Positions 1-8,400 of a DNA stretch of 22,463 bases are shown here, one piece after another (within the stretch, counting starts at the first letter, position 1; every line of letters begins with the position of its first letter). The position numbers were made by a program, and so were the translations under genes. Source of the DNA: JBEKHI01 sp050012355 (GTDB taxonomy: Bacteria > Actinomycetota > Actinomycetes > Streptosporangiales > Streptosporangiaceae). Below the pieces are notes generated by a model that made no database searches, was not told where the DNA came from, and saw nothing but the letters and a program-made list of their open reading frames with translations. Location of the stretch: assembly GCA_050012355.1 (NCBI GenBank), contig JBEKHI010000096.1:1-22463 (forward strand). The letters are read 5' to 3'.

Positions 1-594
1 CGAGTCGCCCGGTTGCTGCGGCTTGTCGGCGGGGAACCGGCTGCGTCGTTTAGCGGAATGGAAGGTTTTGAGCAGTTCTCCAACCGGGTGCAGCCATACT
101 CCCCCGGGCTCAGAAACCGCATGTGGTACGGCGGCGGCAGCCTGGCGTCGGCGCGGTGGGCGGGCGAGCACGCGATGAACTTCCTGACCTCCAGCGTGGT
201 GAAGGCCGAGGAGTCCGAGGATTTCGCCGAGGTACAGCTGACGCACATCCAGGCGTTCCGCAAGGTCAACCCCGAGGGCCGGGTGTCGCAGGGGCTGGTG
301 GTGATCCCCACCGACAGCGCCACCGCCGCGCAGCGGGCCAAGTACCAGGCCTACGTCGAGGCGCGGACGCCGCGGACCGCCAGCCCGGTCGGGCCCGCGC
401 GGATGATGTTCGCCCGGGACCTGCTGGGCACCGCGGCTGAGATCGCGGAGGAACTGCACGCGAACGCCGCGTTCGAGCAGGTGACGGAGGTCGCGTTCGC
501 GCTGCCCTTCACCTTCGAGCCCGAGGACTACACGCAGATCCTCACGGACATGGCGGAGAAACTGGGTCCGGCGCTGGGCTGGCAGCCCCGGTAG
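1..594 (+). CDS. Luciferase-like (LLM class) flavin-dependent monooxygenase, C-terminal part
   Basis: Partial gene: frame 1 is open from the first base of the window to a TAG at 592-594, so the N-terminal half lies outside. The visible roughly 197 residues resemble the C-terminal portion of bacterial-luciferase-fold oxidoreductases, with the block RMWYGGGSLASARWAGEHAM followed by a helix-rich tail (IQAFRKVNPEGR, VIPTDSATAAQRAKYQAYVE). Such enzymes use reduced flavin (F420H2 or FMNH2) to oxidise or reduce small organic substrates in the cytoplasm. The substrate cannot be inferred from this piece. The gene runs towards the synthase operon, and its last 53 bases overlap the 3' end of the galactokinase-like gene on the other strand. 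Whether it belongs functionally to the lipid cluster is unknown. The family call is fairly sure; the role is not. Confidence 0.75.
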   Translation, partial: RVARLLRLVGGEPAASFSGMEGFEQFSNRVQPYSPGLRNRMWYGGGSLASARWAGEHAMNFLTSSVVKAEESEDFAEVQLTHIQAFRKVNPEGRVSQGLVVIPTDSATAAQRAKYQAYVEARTPRTASPVGPARMMFARDLLGTAAEIAEELHANAAFEQVTEVAFALPFTFEPEDYTQILTDMAEKLGPALGWQPR

Positions 595-1396
595 ACCACG
601 GGCCGGCGGCCGGAGTGAAGGTGAGGAACCGCGGCAGCCGCAACCGGTGACGGCCAAACTCGGCGGTGACAGCCGCCCGCACATCCGCCAGCCGGCCGGC
701 GGGCACCAGCACCACGACGGGGCGGCCCGCGCCGTCAAAAATCGCCCGCGCGCCGAGTGCCCTCGCACGGAGCGCTACCGAGACGGCGACCTGCTGAACG
801 AAGTCGTGGTCCAGCGCGTTGTGCGCGGCGGTCAGCATCGGACCGAGCGCCGCGAGGTCACCCGACGAGATGGCCGTCACGGCGGCGCCTACCGGCGAGT
901 GCTCGGCGGGGGCGGAGCGCGGGGCGTCACGGACCCTGGTGTCGATGACCATCAGCCGTAGCCCGGCGGCCGCCAGGTCGAACGGCAGCCACCGGTTCCC
1001 CGCCCGGACGTGCGGGCCGCCCGGCAGCGCGGTGGCCGGCGCGGAACCGGTGCACAGCTGGATCACTTCCTCGGTCGCGGCGGCGGAACCGGTCCCGGTT
1101 CCTTCCGGCAGCTCGGAGCTGACCAGCACCGTCGCGCCGGTGCCAGGGCGGGAACGACGCTCCCCAGGCCGTTCCATCTGGACCAGCTCGACGACGTCGC
1201 CGTCAGCCGGCCCGGCGGCGGCGATCGCGCCCCATGGGGTCGCCACGGTCAGCCGCTGGTCCCCGTCGGTCAGCAGCGTCACCGTGCCGGGGACCCGCCA
1301 GACCGTGGCGGGCCGACGGCCGAACTCCTCACGGTAGGCGTAGGACGTCATCCGCAGCTCGGGCGCGAGGTCAAGCTGCTCGGCGTAGTCGGTCAC
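542..1396 (-). CDS. Galactokinase-like GHMP-superfamily protein, probably degenerate
   Basis: 284 residues from GTG at 1396. That GTG forms a GTGA overlap with the stop of the methyltransferase gene, which fixes the start. The N-terminus (EEFGRRPATVWRVPGTVTLL) corresponds to the galactokinase start, where an APGRVNLIGEHTDY-type motif is expected, but the substrate-binding part reads LLTDGDQRL. The GHMP phosphate-binding loop is recognisable at about residues 97-107 (PEGTGTGSAAA). The C-terminal half keeps the galactokinase pattern: a V/CDTRV-like strand, GDLAALGPMLTAAHNALDHD (compare the SHxSLRDD region), and the tail ending in FTPAAG. The third GHMP motif, normally a glycine-rich MTGGGFGG-like loop, is replaced by AIFDGAGRP near residue 220. 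The protein is about 100 residues shorter than usual galactokinases. It may phosphorylate a sugar for the product, bind a sugar without catalysis, or be regulatory. It is the last gene of the operon. Confidence 0.7.
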   Translation of the reverse strand: MTDYAEQLDLAPELRMTSYAYREEFGRRPATVWRVPGTVTLLTDGDQRLTVATPWGAIAAAGPADGDVVELVQMERPGERRSRPGTGATVLVSSELPEGTGTGSAAATEEVIQLCTGSAPATALPGGPHVRAGNRWLPFDLAAAGLRLMVIDTRVRDAPRSAPAEHSPVGAAVTAISSGDLAALGPMLTAAHNALDHDFVQQVAVSVALRARALGARAIFDGAGRPVVVLVPAGRLADVRAAVTAEFGRHRLRLPRFLTFTPAAGPWSTGAASPAPDPVSPPCP

Positions 1397-3189
1397 TCGG
1401 ATTCCCGGACGGAAAGAACCCGATAGGCATCGCCGCGGTCGCGGCTGCGCGCGATCGCCTGGCCGAGGGTGCGGTCGAGCAGCAGGCCAACCGCGATGAC
1501 CGGCAGTCCCGCGACCCACACCATGGTGTGCCAGGCACGCCTCGGCGGCTTGACCGACCACGGCAACCTCCGGTCCGGCGCCAGCCGGGACAGCAACAAC
1601 AGTGCCGCCGTCACGAAGTCGTTGGCCTGATGCGCCGGGCCACGTTCGATCGTGACGGGCCGGAAGCCGCGCTCGGCGAGGGCGCCACACAGGTTGCGGA
1701 GCGGCATCATATGCTGATGCTGCGGCTGGAACCAGGCGATCCAGTACTGGCCGAGCAGCCGGGCGAGGGGCCACTCGGGGTCCGGAAGCTCGATCAGCAG
1801 GAACCCGCCGGGCGGCAGCACCCTGGCCGCCGCGTCCAGCTCGGTCAGCGGATCCCTGGTGTGCTCCAGGTAGTGGTGCATGCTGACGACGTCATAACGA
1901 CCGGCCAGCGTGTCCGCGAGATCGCGGAACTCGCCGCGGAATCCCGTGGTGATCCAGCCGCGTCGTTCCGCGTCCTGGATGCCCGCACCCTGGTCGAGTC
2001 CATCGAAGACCGTGTCCGGCCAGATCTCACCAGCAACGGCGCAGAAATGCGCGTGCCCGGCCCCGACATCCAGCCACGCCTTGGGCTTGGCGAAGGACGT
2101 GAGTATCCTGGCCCGTTCACGGTAGGTGGCCCCGGCCAGGACGAAGACGGTTTCCGCCGCGGCCAGGCCGAGCCCGTCGTAGGCGTCGCGGTAGTAGAAG
2201 TCGAGCCCTTCCGGACGCAGCCGGGGGTTCTGGAAGACGTGCCCGCAGCCGTCGCAGCGCTCCAGCGTGAAGGTTCCCGGTTTGCCGATGACCAGATCCC
2301 GGCTACGGACGACTTCGGACAACTTAGCCGAGCCGCACCACGGGCAGTCGGCGCGGCGCTCTTCGAGAAACCGCTCGGTCCCGTCCGCCAGTGCCTCGCG
2401 GTAATAGGGCACAGCGGCGGCTATTTCCGCGTCGCGAGCGGTCTCGGTGGCCGACCGCCATCGCCCCGCCGCGGTCCGAACCCACACATAGGGGTCGTAC
2501 AGCGGGCGCAACAGCGCGGCTCGCGGCAGACCACGGGGGTGCAAAGACGTGCCGGCGAAGATCAGGTACGGCTGCAGGCAGTACGCGACAGCGGCGGCCA
2601 GACCCCACTGCCACCCGGTAATCAGCGCGATCACCGTGAGCACGTACGGTATGGCGTCGAGCAGCAGGTGAATGGGGACTATAACACCGTTCGCGGCGAG
2701 CAGCGCTCTTCTCTGGTCCAGGTCAGCCGGTGCGGCGCGCAACGACGGTGCCACCACGATCGCGGCGCCGCACGGGTCGGCGTAGGGCCGGATCCGGCGG
2801 GCCGCTTCCACCGCGGTCTCCTCCGGCAGGCCGGTCCCGGCCCGGTCCAGCAGCGGCGTGGCCACCAGCAGTGCGGCTCCGGCGCTGCGTCCGGCCGCGA
2901 GGCGGTCCGCCTTACGGTACGTTTTCGGGTCGACCCGGCGCAGCAGGTCACGCGCGGGCGTCACCGGCAGGTCCGCGGGCACCAGGTCCAGCAGCGTCAA
3001 GCCCTCGGCTTGCGCGTACGAGGTGGCGGCTGCTCGGGTGGCGTCGTCGAGCGGGGAACCGATGACGACCCAGTCCCGGTCGCTAACGGCTGCGGCGGCG
3101 GGCAGCGTGGACGGAATCCGGGAACGGAGCCGCAGCCCGTTGAGCACCAGACCGATGACGACTAGCGCGGTGAGGATAATGGCGGTCAC
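1393..3189 (-). CDS. Membrane-associated zinc-ribbon class I SAM methyltransferase with an N-terminal domain of unknown type
   Basis: 598 residues from GTG at 3189, a GTGA overlap with the glycosyltransferase stop; GGAG lies 8 bases before the start. A hydrophobic helix at residues 2-20 (AIILTALVVIGLVLNGL) could anchor the protein. Residues about 25-165 form an alpha/beta-looking region (DWVVIGSPLDD) that I do not recognise. A second hydrophobic stretch lies near residues 168-212 (LTVIALITGWQWGLAAAVAY). Then comes a zinc ribbon, Cys282/Cys285 (CPWCGS) and Cys312/Cys315 (CDGCGHVFQNPRL), of the kind that precedes many class I methyltransferases. The SAM-binding motif LDVGAGHAHF starts near residue 372, followed by DVVSMHHYLEHTRDP and LPPGGFLLIELPDPEW. 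A last hydrophobic segment (VWVAGLPVIAVGLLL) lies near the C-terminus. It probably methylates a sugar or lipid intermediate at the inner membrane; the acceptor is unknown. Confidence 0.8.
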   Translation of the reverse strand: MTAIILTALVVIGLVLNGLRLRSRIPSTLPAAAAVSDRDWVVIGSPLDDATRAAATSYAQAEGLTLLDLVPADLPVTPARDLLRRVDPKTYRKADRLAAGRSAGAALLVATPLLDRAGTGLPEETAVEAARRIRPYADPCGAAIVVAPSLRAAPADLDQRRALLAANGVIVPIHLLLDAIPYVLTVIALITGWQWGLAAAVAYCLQPYLIFAGTSLHPRGLPRAALLRPLYDPYVWVRTAAGRWRSATETARDAEIAAAVPYYREALADGTERFLEERRADCPWCGSAKLSEVVRSRDLVIGKPGTFTLERCDGCGHVFQNPRLRPEGLDFYYRDAYDGLGLAAAETVFVLAGATYRERARILTSFAKPKAWLDVGAGHAHFCAVAGEIWPDTVFDGLDQGAGIQDAERRGWITTGFRGEFRDLADTLAGRYDVVSMHHYLEHTRDPLTELDAAARVLPPGGFLLIELPDPEWPLARLLGQYWIAWFQPQHQHMMPLRNLCGALAERGFRPVTIERGPAHQANDFVTAALLLLSRLAPDRRLPWSVKPPRRAWHTMVWVAGLPVIAVGLLLDRTLGQAIARSRDRGDAYRVLSVRESE

Positions 3190-4301
3190 AGCAGCTTCTC
3201 CAGACGGTCGGCCGCGGCCACGGCACCACCGGCCGCCGCGAATGAATCACGTATCCTCCGGGCCGCGCAGCGGTAGGAGTCGTCGTCGAGCACCGCGGCG
3301 ATGGCGTCGCGCAGTTCGGTCGCGCGCAGCCGGCCGAAGCGCAGCCGTATCCCGACGCCGGCGTCGGCGACTTGCTGGGCGACGATCGGCTGATCGTCCC
3401 TGATGGGGGTGACCACGAGCGGCAGACCGTGCGCGAGGGATTCACACACGGTGTTGTGCCCGCCGTGCGACACGACGGCGTCCATATGCCGCAGGAGCGC
3501 TAGCTGGGGCACCCGTTCGGCGAACAAGATGTTCTCCGGTGCGTCTTCGCGGGGCGGCCCCACGACCACGGCCTGCAGCTCGTCGTCCAGAGCCTCAGTG
3601 ACCACGCGGAAGAACCGCTCCCCCGTCGGGCCGTTCAGCGTCCCCAGCGAGACGAGAACGTGCCGGCGACCGGGATCGAGCCACTCCCACGGAAACGGGG
3701 TATCGTCCGCGCGCCCGGTCAGCGCCGGGCCGGTAAACACGTAATGATCGCCGAAGCCGCTAGTGTCTCTCATCAGGGTCGGCGTCGTGAACACCAGCAC
3801 GAGCCGTTCGGAAAACCGCAGGTCCACCGGCTGGCCGAAAACGGCCAGCTGCGCGCTGATCCACTCCTCAACCTTCGGCATGGTGGCCAGCGGGCGCAGC
3901 AGTTCGGCGGGCGTCGTGGCCGAGGTAACCCATATTTTTCCATAACGACGGGCGGCGACGGCCCCCGCGATCGCCTGCTGATCCGCGACGACCACGTCCG
4001 GGCCGAAGCTCTCGATGGCTTCCTCGGTGCCGGGCAGCATGGCGTGGGCCAGCGGGATGACGAAGTCCTCCCAGAAGAACTTCAGTGCCGCGGCGCCGCG
4101 CAGCCCATGCTCCCGGCTGTCGTGAAGGTCGCCTTCAATCACCGGGAAGATGGTCGCGTCAGCGGGCAGCAGGAATTTTAGCGAGCCAGGGTGCCCCGCC
4201 CAGGCCACCTCGTGCCCGCGCGCCGCCAGCTCGGCCCCGACCGAAACGGTCGGATTGATGTGGCCGGTCAGCGGCGGCACGACGAACAGGACCCGGCTCA
4301 T
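3186..4301 (-). CDS. UGT/MGT-type glycosyltransferase (GT1 family)
   Basis: 371 residues, ATG at 4301 overlapping the hydrolase stop as ATGA. This is a GT-B fold enzyme that moves a sugar from an activated nucleotide donor to a small lipophilic acceptor. The N-terminus VLFVVPPLTGHINPTVSVG carries the usual catalytic-type His (His14). The C-terminal donor-binding signature is clear: VVSHGGHNTVCESLAHGLP followed by VVTPIRDDQPIVAQQV, the HGG...E...G.P...P...DQ pattern. A KxVYVSLGT-equivalent strand reads RRHVLVSLGTLNGPTG. Length is slightly below the usual 390-430 residues. No signal peptide or membrane helix is seen, so it should act in the cytosol or at the inner face of the membrane. Its place in the operon argues that the synthase product or a derivative is glycosylated. 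Macrolide and antibiotic glycosyltransferases are close relatives, and the exact sugar cannot be told. Confidence 0.92.
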   Translation of the reverse strand: MSRVLFVVPPLTGHINPTVSVGAELAARGHEVAWAGHPGSLKFLLPADATIFPVIEGDLHDSREHGLRGAAALKFFWEDFVIPLAHAMLPGTEEAIESFGPDVVVADQQAIAGAVAARRYGKIWVTSATTPAELLRPLATMPKVEEWISAQLAVFGQPVDLRFSERLVLVFTTPTLMRDTSGFGDHYVFTGPALTGRADDTPFPWEWLDPGRRHVLVSLGTLNGPTGERFFRVVTEALDDELQAVVVGPPREDAPENILFAERVPQLALLRHMDAVVSHGGHNTVCESLAHGLPLVVTPIRDDQPIVAQQVADAGVGIRLRFGRLRATELRDAIAAVLDDDSYRCAARRIRDSFAAAGGAVAAADRLEKLL

Positions 4302-5086
4302 GGGGCTATCACCGGCGGTGGCAGCCAGTCCATGACTATGTCGCGGAGGGTTGCTGTCGCTTCCCGCAGGACCGTGTGCGCGAGGCCGGGCAAGATCTCC
4401 ACTCGGCTGTCGCGGATATGGCGGCGAAGCTCGATGGCGCCGCCCGCCAGTTCCGAGCGTTCGCCGTACACGCCGAGAACCGGGCAGCGGATCTTCGCAA
4501 GCTCGGCCGCGTCAAGCGGCCGTTCGGTAGCCAGGTCCTCGATGATGCTGGTGCCGTTCAGCAGCGCGTCGGCGGCCTTGGCGGCCCGCGCCATCTTCCG
4601 GTGACCCGCGGCGGACAACCGGTCCGCCGTGTGCTCGTACTCCAGGCTGAGCGCGGCCACCGTGAGCGTGTTGAGCATGTCCTCGATCCAGGCCGCGGCG
4701 CCCACCCCGGCACAGCTGGCCTCGATCAGCACCAGCCCGGCGACGCGTTCCGGCGCCGACACCGCCGTCCGCGCCGCGATCAGCCCGCCGTAACTGTTGC
4801 CGACCAGGTAGACCGGCTCGGTCACGCCGGTCGCGTCGAGTACCGCGCACAGATCCGCTACCCCGTCCCGTGTCGTGTAGCCGCTCGGGGTGCGCTCCGA
4901 CCTGCCGTGTCCGCGAAGGTCGTACAGGACCGCCCCGGCTCCCGCGCCCACCACCGGCCCGGCGAGGGTGTAGTAGAAGCTCGACAGGTTATCCGTGACC
5001 AGGCCGTGCACGAACACGATCGTGGGTGCCCGCGTCCCGAGCACCTGCACGTGGAAGCGGGCGCCATTGGCTGAGATGTGGGGCAT
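4298..5086 (-). CDS. Alpha/beta-fold hydrolase, possible chain-release thioesterase
   Basis: 262 residues, starting at ATG 5086, 6 bases after the ACP stop. Standard alpha/beta-hydrolase landmarks are present: the oxyanion-loop motif VFVHG near residue 25, LYDLRGHGRSE, the nucleophile elbow GNSYGG with Ser98, and the catalytic His237 in GLAHTV. The usual acid position after strand 6 or 7 reads VYGERSEL instead of the common GxxD, so the acid may be a Glu or come from another strand. No signal peptide is seen, so it is cytosolic. Neither synthase carries a thioesterase domain, so a likely job, by inference, is hydrolysis or transfer of the finished acyl chain from an ACP. It could also act on a later ester intermediate. 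The family call is sure; the substrate is inferred from context. Confidence 0.9.
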   Translation of the reverse strand: MPHISANGARFHVQVLGTRAPTIVFVHGLVTDNLSSFYYTLAGPVVGAGAGAVLYDLRGHGRSERTPSGYTTRDGVADLCAVLDATGVTEPVYLVGNSYGGLIAARTAVSAPERVAGLVLIEASCAGVGAAAWIEDMLNTLTVAALSLEYEHTADRLSAAGHRKMARAAKAADALLNGTSIIEDLATERPLDAAELAKIRCPVLGVYGERSELAGGAIELRRHIRDSRVEILPGLAHTVLREATATLRDIVMDWLPPPVIAP

Positions 5087-5092
5087 GGCGCA

Positions 5093-5371
5093 TCAGAACC
5101 GCACGGCAAGCTGGGACTCGATGTACTCCACGAGCTGCCCGACGGTTATGGCCATGATCTGGTCAATCTCCATGTCACCGACGAAGGAGACGAGGTTGAC
5201 CCGCGCACCGTAATGCTCCTGGAGCTTCTCGGACAGCGCGACGAACTCGATGCTCTCCAAGGCGAGGTCGTCGTTGAACGACGTCTCCGGGGTGATCTCG
5301 ATGTCAAGCAGGAAGTCATCGCCCACCACTTCAGTGAGTAGCTGCACGACCTCATCAAAAACGCTGCTCAT
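5093..5371 (-). CDS. Free-standing acyl carrier protein
   Basis: 92 residues. The phosphopantetheine-attachment serine is in DDLALESIEFV (Ser40 from this start). The region before it (ITPETSFNDD) and helix 3 (IMAITVGQLVEYI) match the ACP fold. GAAAGG at 5378-5383 sits 6 bases before the ATG at 5371, a good Shine-Dalgarno distance. The in-frame ATG at 5377 touches the same GAAAGG with no spacer but may be the ancestral coupled start (see the 14-bp duplication). The second synthase lacks an ACP, so this protein may serve that synthase, or it may carry the chain to the hydrolase or glycosyltransferase. It must be phosphopantetheinylated, probably by an enzyme encoded elsewhere, because the fused PPTase in the cluster looks truncated. 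Confidence 0.92.
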   Translation of the reverse strand: MSSVFDEVVQLLTEVVGDDFLLDIEITPETSFNDDLALESIEFVALSEKLQEHYGARVNLVSFVGDMEIDQIMAITVGQLVEYIESQLAVRF

Positions 5372-5377
5372 CGTCAT

Positions 5378-5383
5378 CCTTTC
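5378..5383 (-). promoter_or_regulatory. Ribosome binding site of the ACP gene
   Basis: GAAAGG on the minus strand, 6 bases upstream of ATG 5371 and directly abutting ATG 5377. The spacing favours 5371 as the working start. It lies just past the second synthase's stop codon. Confidence 0.55.
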
Positions 5384-5409
5384 AATGTCACGGGCTCAAT
5401 GTCACGGGC
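5382..5409. repeat. Perfect 14-bp tandem duplication across the stop of the second synthase
   Basis: TCAATGTCACGGGC occurs at 5382-5395 and again at 5396-5409 with no gap or mismatch. Read on the minus strand, the coding end is now PPVTLSP-stop. With one copy removed the frame would read PPVTLKG and stop at the TGA inside GGATGACG, giving a 4-base ATGA overlap with ATG 5377, the same arrangement seen at most other junctions in this operon. The 14-bp gain is not a multiple of three, so it shifted the frame and created the present stop. The chemistry should be unaffected, but translational coupling to the ACP may be. Confidence 0.9.
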
Positions 5410-8400
5410 GGTCGGCCCGGTTCGGTGATCAGCACCGCGCCGTCAGCGTCGACGCCGACCGTGAAGCCATCGCGGTTATCTCCCGCGATCGCGACCGCGC
5501 AGGCGTGCTCGCCGCTTACGGTGAAGGACACCCGCGGCGCGCGGAACGGCCCGCGTACTCGCACGCCGTCGGCCAGCTCAGCCACGGTGAGCTCGGCTGG
5601 ATAGATCGCGCTGGCACCCCGGTCCCACAGCCACTGGCGCACCGCATCCTTGATCGCGACGCGGCCGAGCAGCCAGCGGCGCTGCTGGAGCGGATTGAGC
5701 CGCTCGTACTCGCCGCGTTCGGCCGTGTTGAGGTACCTGCGCATGATCAGCTCACGAGACGCCGTGTTCGGCCACCGTTCACGCACGACGGTCCACCCGC
5801 CTGGCGCTATCCACGCCAGCGTGTTGGTCTCGGGGTGGAGCTTGACGCGCCAGATGGCGTCGTCGGTGGCGAAACGACGGGTCGTCCACCCCTCGAAGCG
5901 GCACCACACCCGGCCATCCGAGGCTCGCAGTTCCGCGTCGGCGCGCATCTCGGTGTCCGTGATCTCACGGATCCACCCGGTGAAGTCAAGAAGCTGACCA
6001 GTCGACGGTTGCGGCCCGTAGAGCCGGACGGTGGCGATGCCGGTCGGCAGCACGTCCTGGTCGACGGTTCGGCTGACCTGCATCCAGTGGCCGACGAGCT
6101 GGCCCGCGCCGTCCAGCAGCGCACCGCGGACCCGGCTGCTGCGCAGCGAGCCGGTGATGCCGTCGTCGGCGATCGCGGCGATGTTCGCGACCGCCGCGAA
6201 ACGCGGTCCGTGGAACATCCATCCGTCGGTGTACAGCTCGGCGGCGCTGATCGTGGCCGGGCGCTGGTTGCGCAGCGGGGTCCTGTCGGGCGCAGGGGCT
6301 TTTGGATAGCTATCGGACAGCAGCACGTACCCGCTCGCAAAACCCTCGATGGTCACCTTTACCCGGCCCTCACCAGTGCTGGCGGCCCGCACCACCGTAT
6401 GAGTCGCCGGCGCACATGACAGCCACCGCAGCGCTCTGACGTGCTGGAACCCGATGACGACGGCTCCCGGTGCGAGCGCGAGCGCCGCATCGCCCATGAT
6501 CTCGAGCAACGTGGTCATCGGCACGACGGGGAACAGGTCCTCCTCGTCCGGCCACCCCTCCGCCTGCGGGAACAAACCGTGATCCCGCATATCCGGCATG
6601 GTCCGCAGCGAGAACTCCCGCTCCTCCGCCACCTCCTCAGGCGCGGCCGCAGGCCGGTTCCGAGCCCCATCGATGGCCCATCGCTGGCGTGATAGCCCCA
6701 TCGATGGGCCATCCACGGGGCCAGGATCGGTGGCTGGGGCCGCGACGGCCGCGACGGCGACCGACGCCGCGGCGACCGACGCCGCGGCGGCGCTCGTCTC
6801 GGCGAGCAGCGCGTTCAGCTCCGCGAGCACTGGATCGTCCGCGGCGGCAAAGCCGCCCGCCATCGCCGGTCCCCCGGCAGAGATCCCCACAGGTCCCAAG
6901 GCCCCCTCCAGCCGCACGATCTCCCCGCCCAGACGGAGCTTCACGGGCATCGATGACTCATCGCTGCCCCTAGAAGGGCGTCGATGACTCATCGCTGCCC
7001 TATCGGCCGGGGACGTCAGCGGGTCGAAGCGCGGGGAGAGGCCTTCGGCCCAGAGGGCCGCCGCGCAGCGGCGGAGCTGGGCTAGGGCGTCGCGTTTGGG
7101 GGATGCCGTCGCAACCGCGATGTGGTCACGGGTTTCTAGCGTGTCGTCGGCGAAACCGGTGAGGCTTCCGGGACCGACCTGGACGAACGCGCGGATGCCC
7201 GATTCGTGTAGTACCTCGGTGAGCTGGCGGAACCGCACCGGTTCCACCAGATGCCGCAGCACCAGGTCGGCGAGCGGGGCGGGGTCCCGCGGGTACTCCG
7301 CGAGTGACGTGGCGGACCAGACCGGCACCCGCGGATCGCGCACCGCCAGCTTCGCCAGCGCGTCCCGCATCGGGCCCGTGTACGGCGCGAACATCGGAGA
7401 GTGGAAGCCGGTGCGGAACGGCAGCGCCTGGGCGAGTATCCCGGCCTCACGTGCCCGCGAGGCCGCCGTGTCGATCGCCGCCGCCGGGCCGCACACCACC
7501 GACTGACGGGTGCAGTTATCGTGAGTCAGCACCACGCCGGAAAGCCCCTCGACCAGCGAAACCGCCCGCGAAGCGCTCGCGCCGAGAGCCAGGTAGACCA
7601 GGTCCGGTACCTCCACCATGCCCGGTCGCAAGGACGCGATGAACTCGTCGATCTCCGGGTAGATGCCGCCGACCACCATGGCGGTCCACTCGCCAAGGCT
7701 GTGCCCGGCGACCGCGCCCGGCGAGATTCCGAGTTCCTCAAGAGCGGTGGCGTACAGTCTGCCCACCGCGACGACATCGAGGGCGCGGGCGACTACCTCG
7801 TCGCCGCCGTGCAGCCGGGGCGCGAGCAGGCCAAAGGCCTCGGCGATACCGTCGACGCGCGGCGCGAACTCCGGCTCGAAACCGGGAAATAGGAAGGCCA
7901 CCTGCGCGGCCGAGCTCAGCATCGGACGCGGGGTGAACCAGATGTCGCCGCGGCCACGCCACGGGGTGCCCCGCTCGACCACCTTGCGCGCCAGCGCGAG
8001 CCGTCGCGTGTCCGGCGCGACGATCGCCAGGCGACATGTGCCCTCGCCGGGTTCGGTTCGGGCGAGGGAAAGCAAACGCGACTCCGGGGCACGCAGCAAC
8101 TCGGCCAGTTCATCCGCGCTGGACGCCGCAACACGCAGGACAGACTCCCCATCGATGGCCCATCGAAGGCGTGATAGCGCCTTCGATGGGCCATCGACGG
8201 GGTTGGCTTCCGCCGCTGACGCCTCAAGAATCAGGTGCGCGTTGATCCCGCCGAAGCCGAACGCGCTCACCGCCGCCCTCCGCGCCAGCCCCTCGTCCCA
8301 GGGGCGAGCCGCTGTCACCGGTTCGAACCTGGTGGCAGCCATCGAGGGATGCGGGGTCTCGGCGTGCAGCGTCGGCGGCAGCACGCCCTCATACACCGCG

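Noticed and set aside
1397..1774. Longer start for the galactokinase-like gene
   Set aside because: The extension lies fully inside the methyltransferase gene in another frame and has no family similarity; GTG 1396 forms a GTGA overlap.
1234..3165. Long open frame on the + strand
   Set aside because: It is antisense to the methyltransferase gene and its translation is low-complexity Arg/Gly/Gln-rich, typical of a shadow in GC-rich DNA.
6945..7000. CRISPR-like repeat-spacer unit
   Set aside because: There are only two repeats with a 6-base spacer, inside a coding frame and with no cas genes; the palindromic-element reading fits better.
8147..8202. Rho-independent terminator
   Set aside because: The hairpin is strong but lies within a translated synthase linker and no T-run follows on the transcribed strand.
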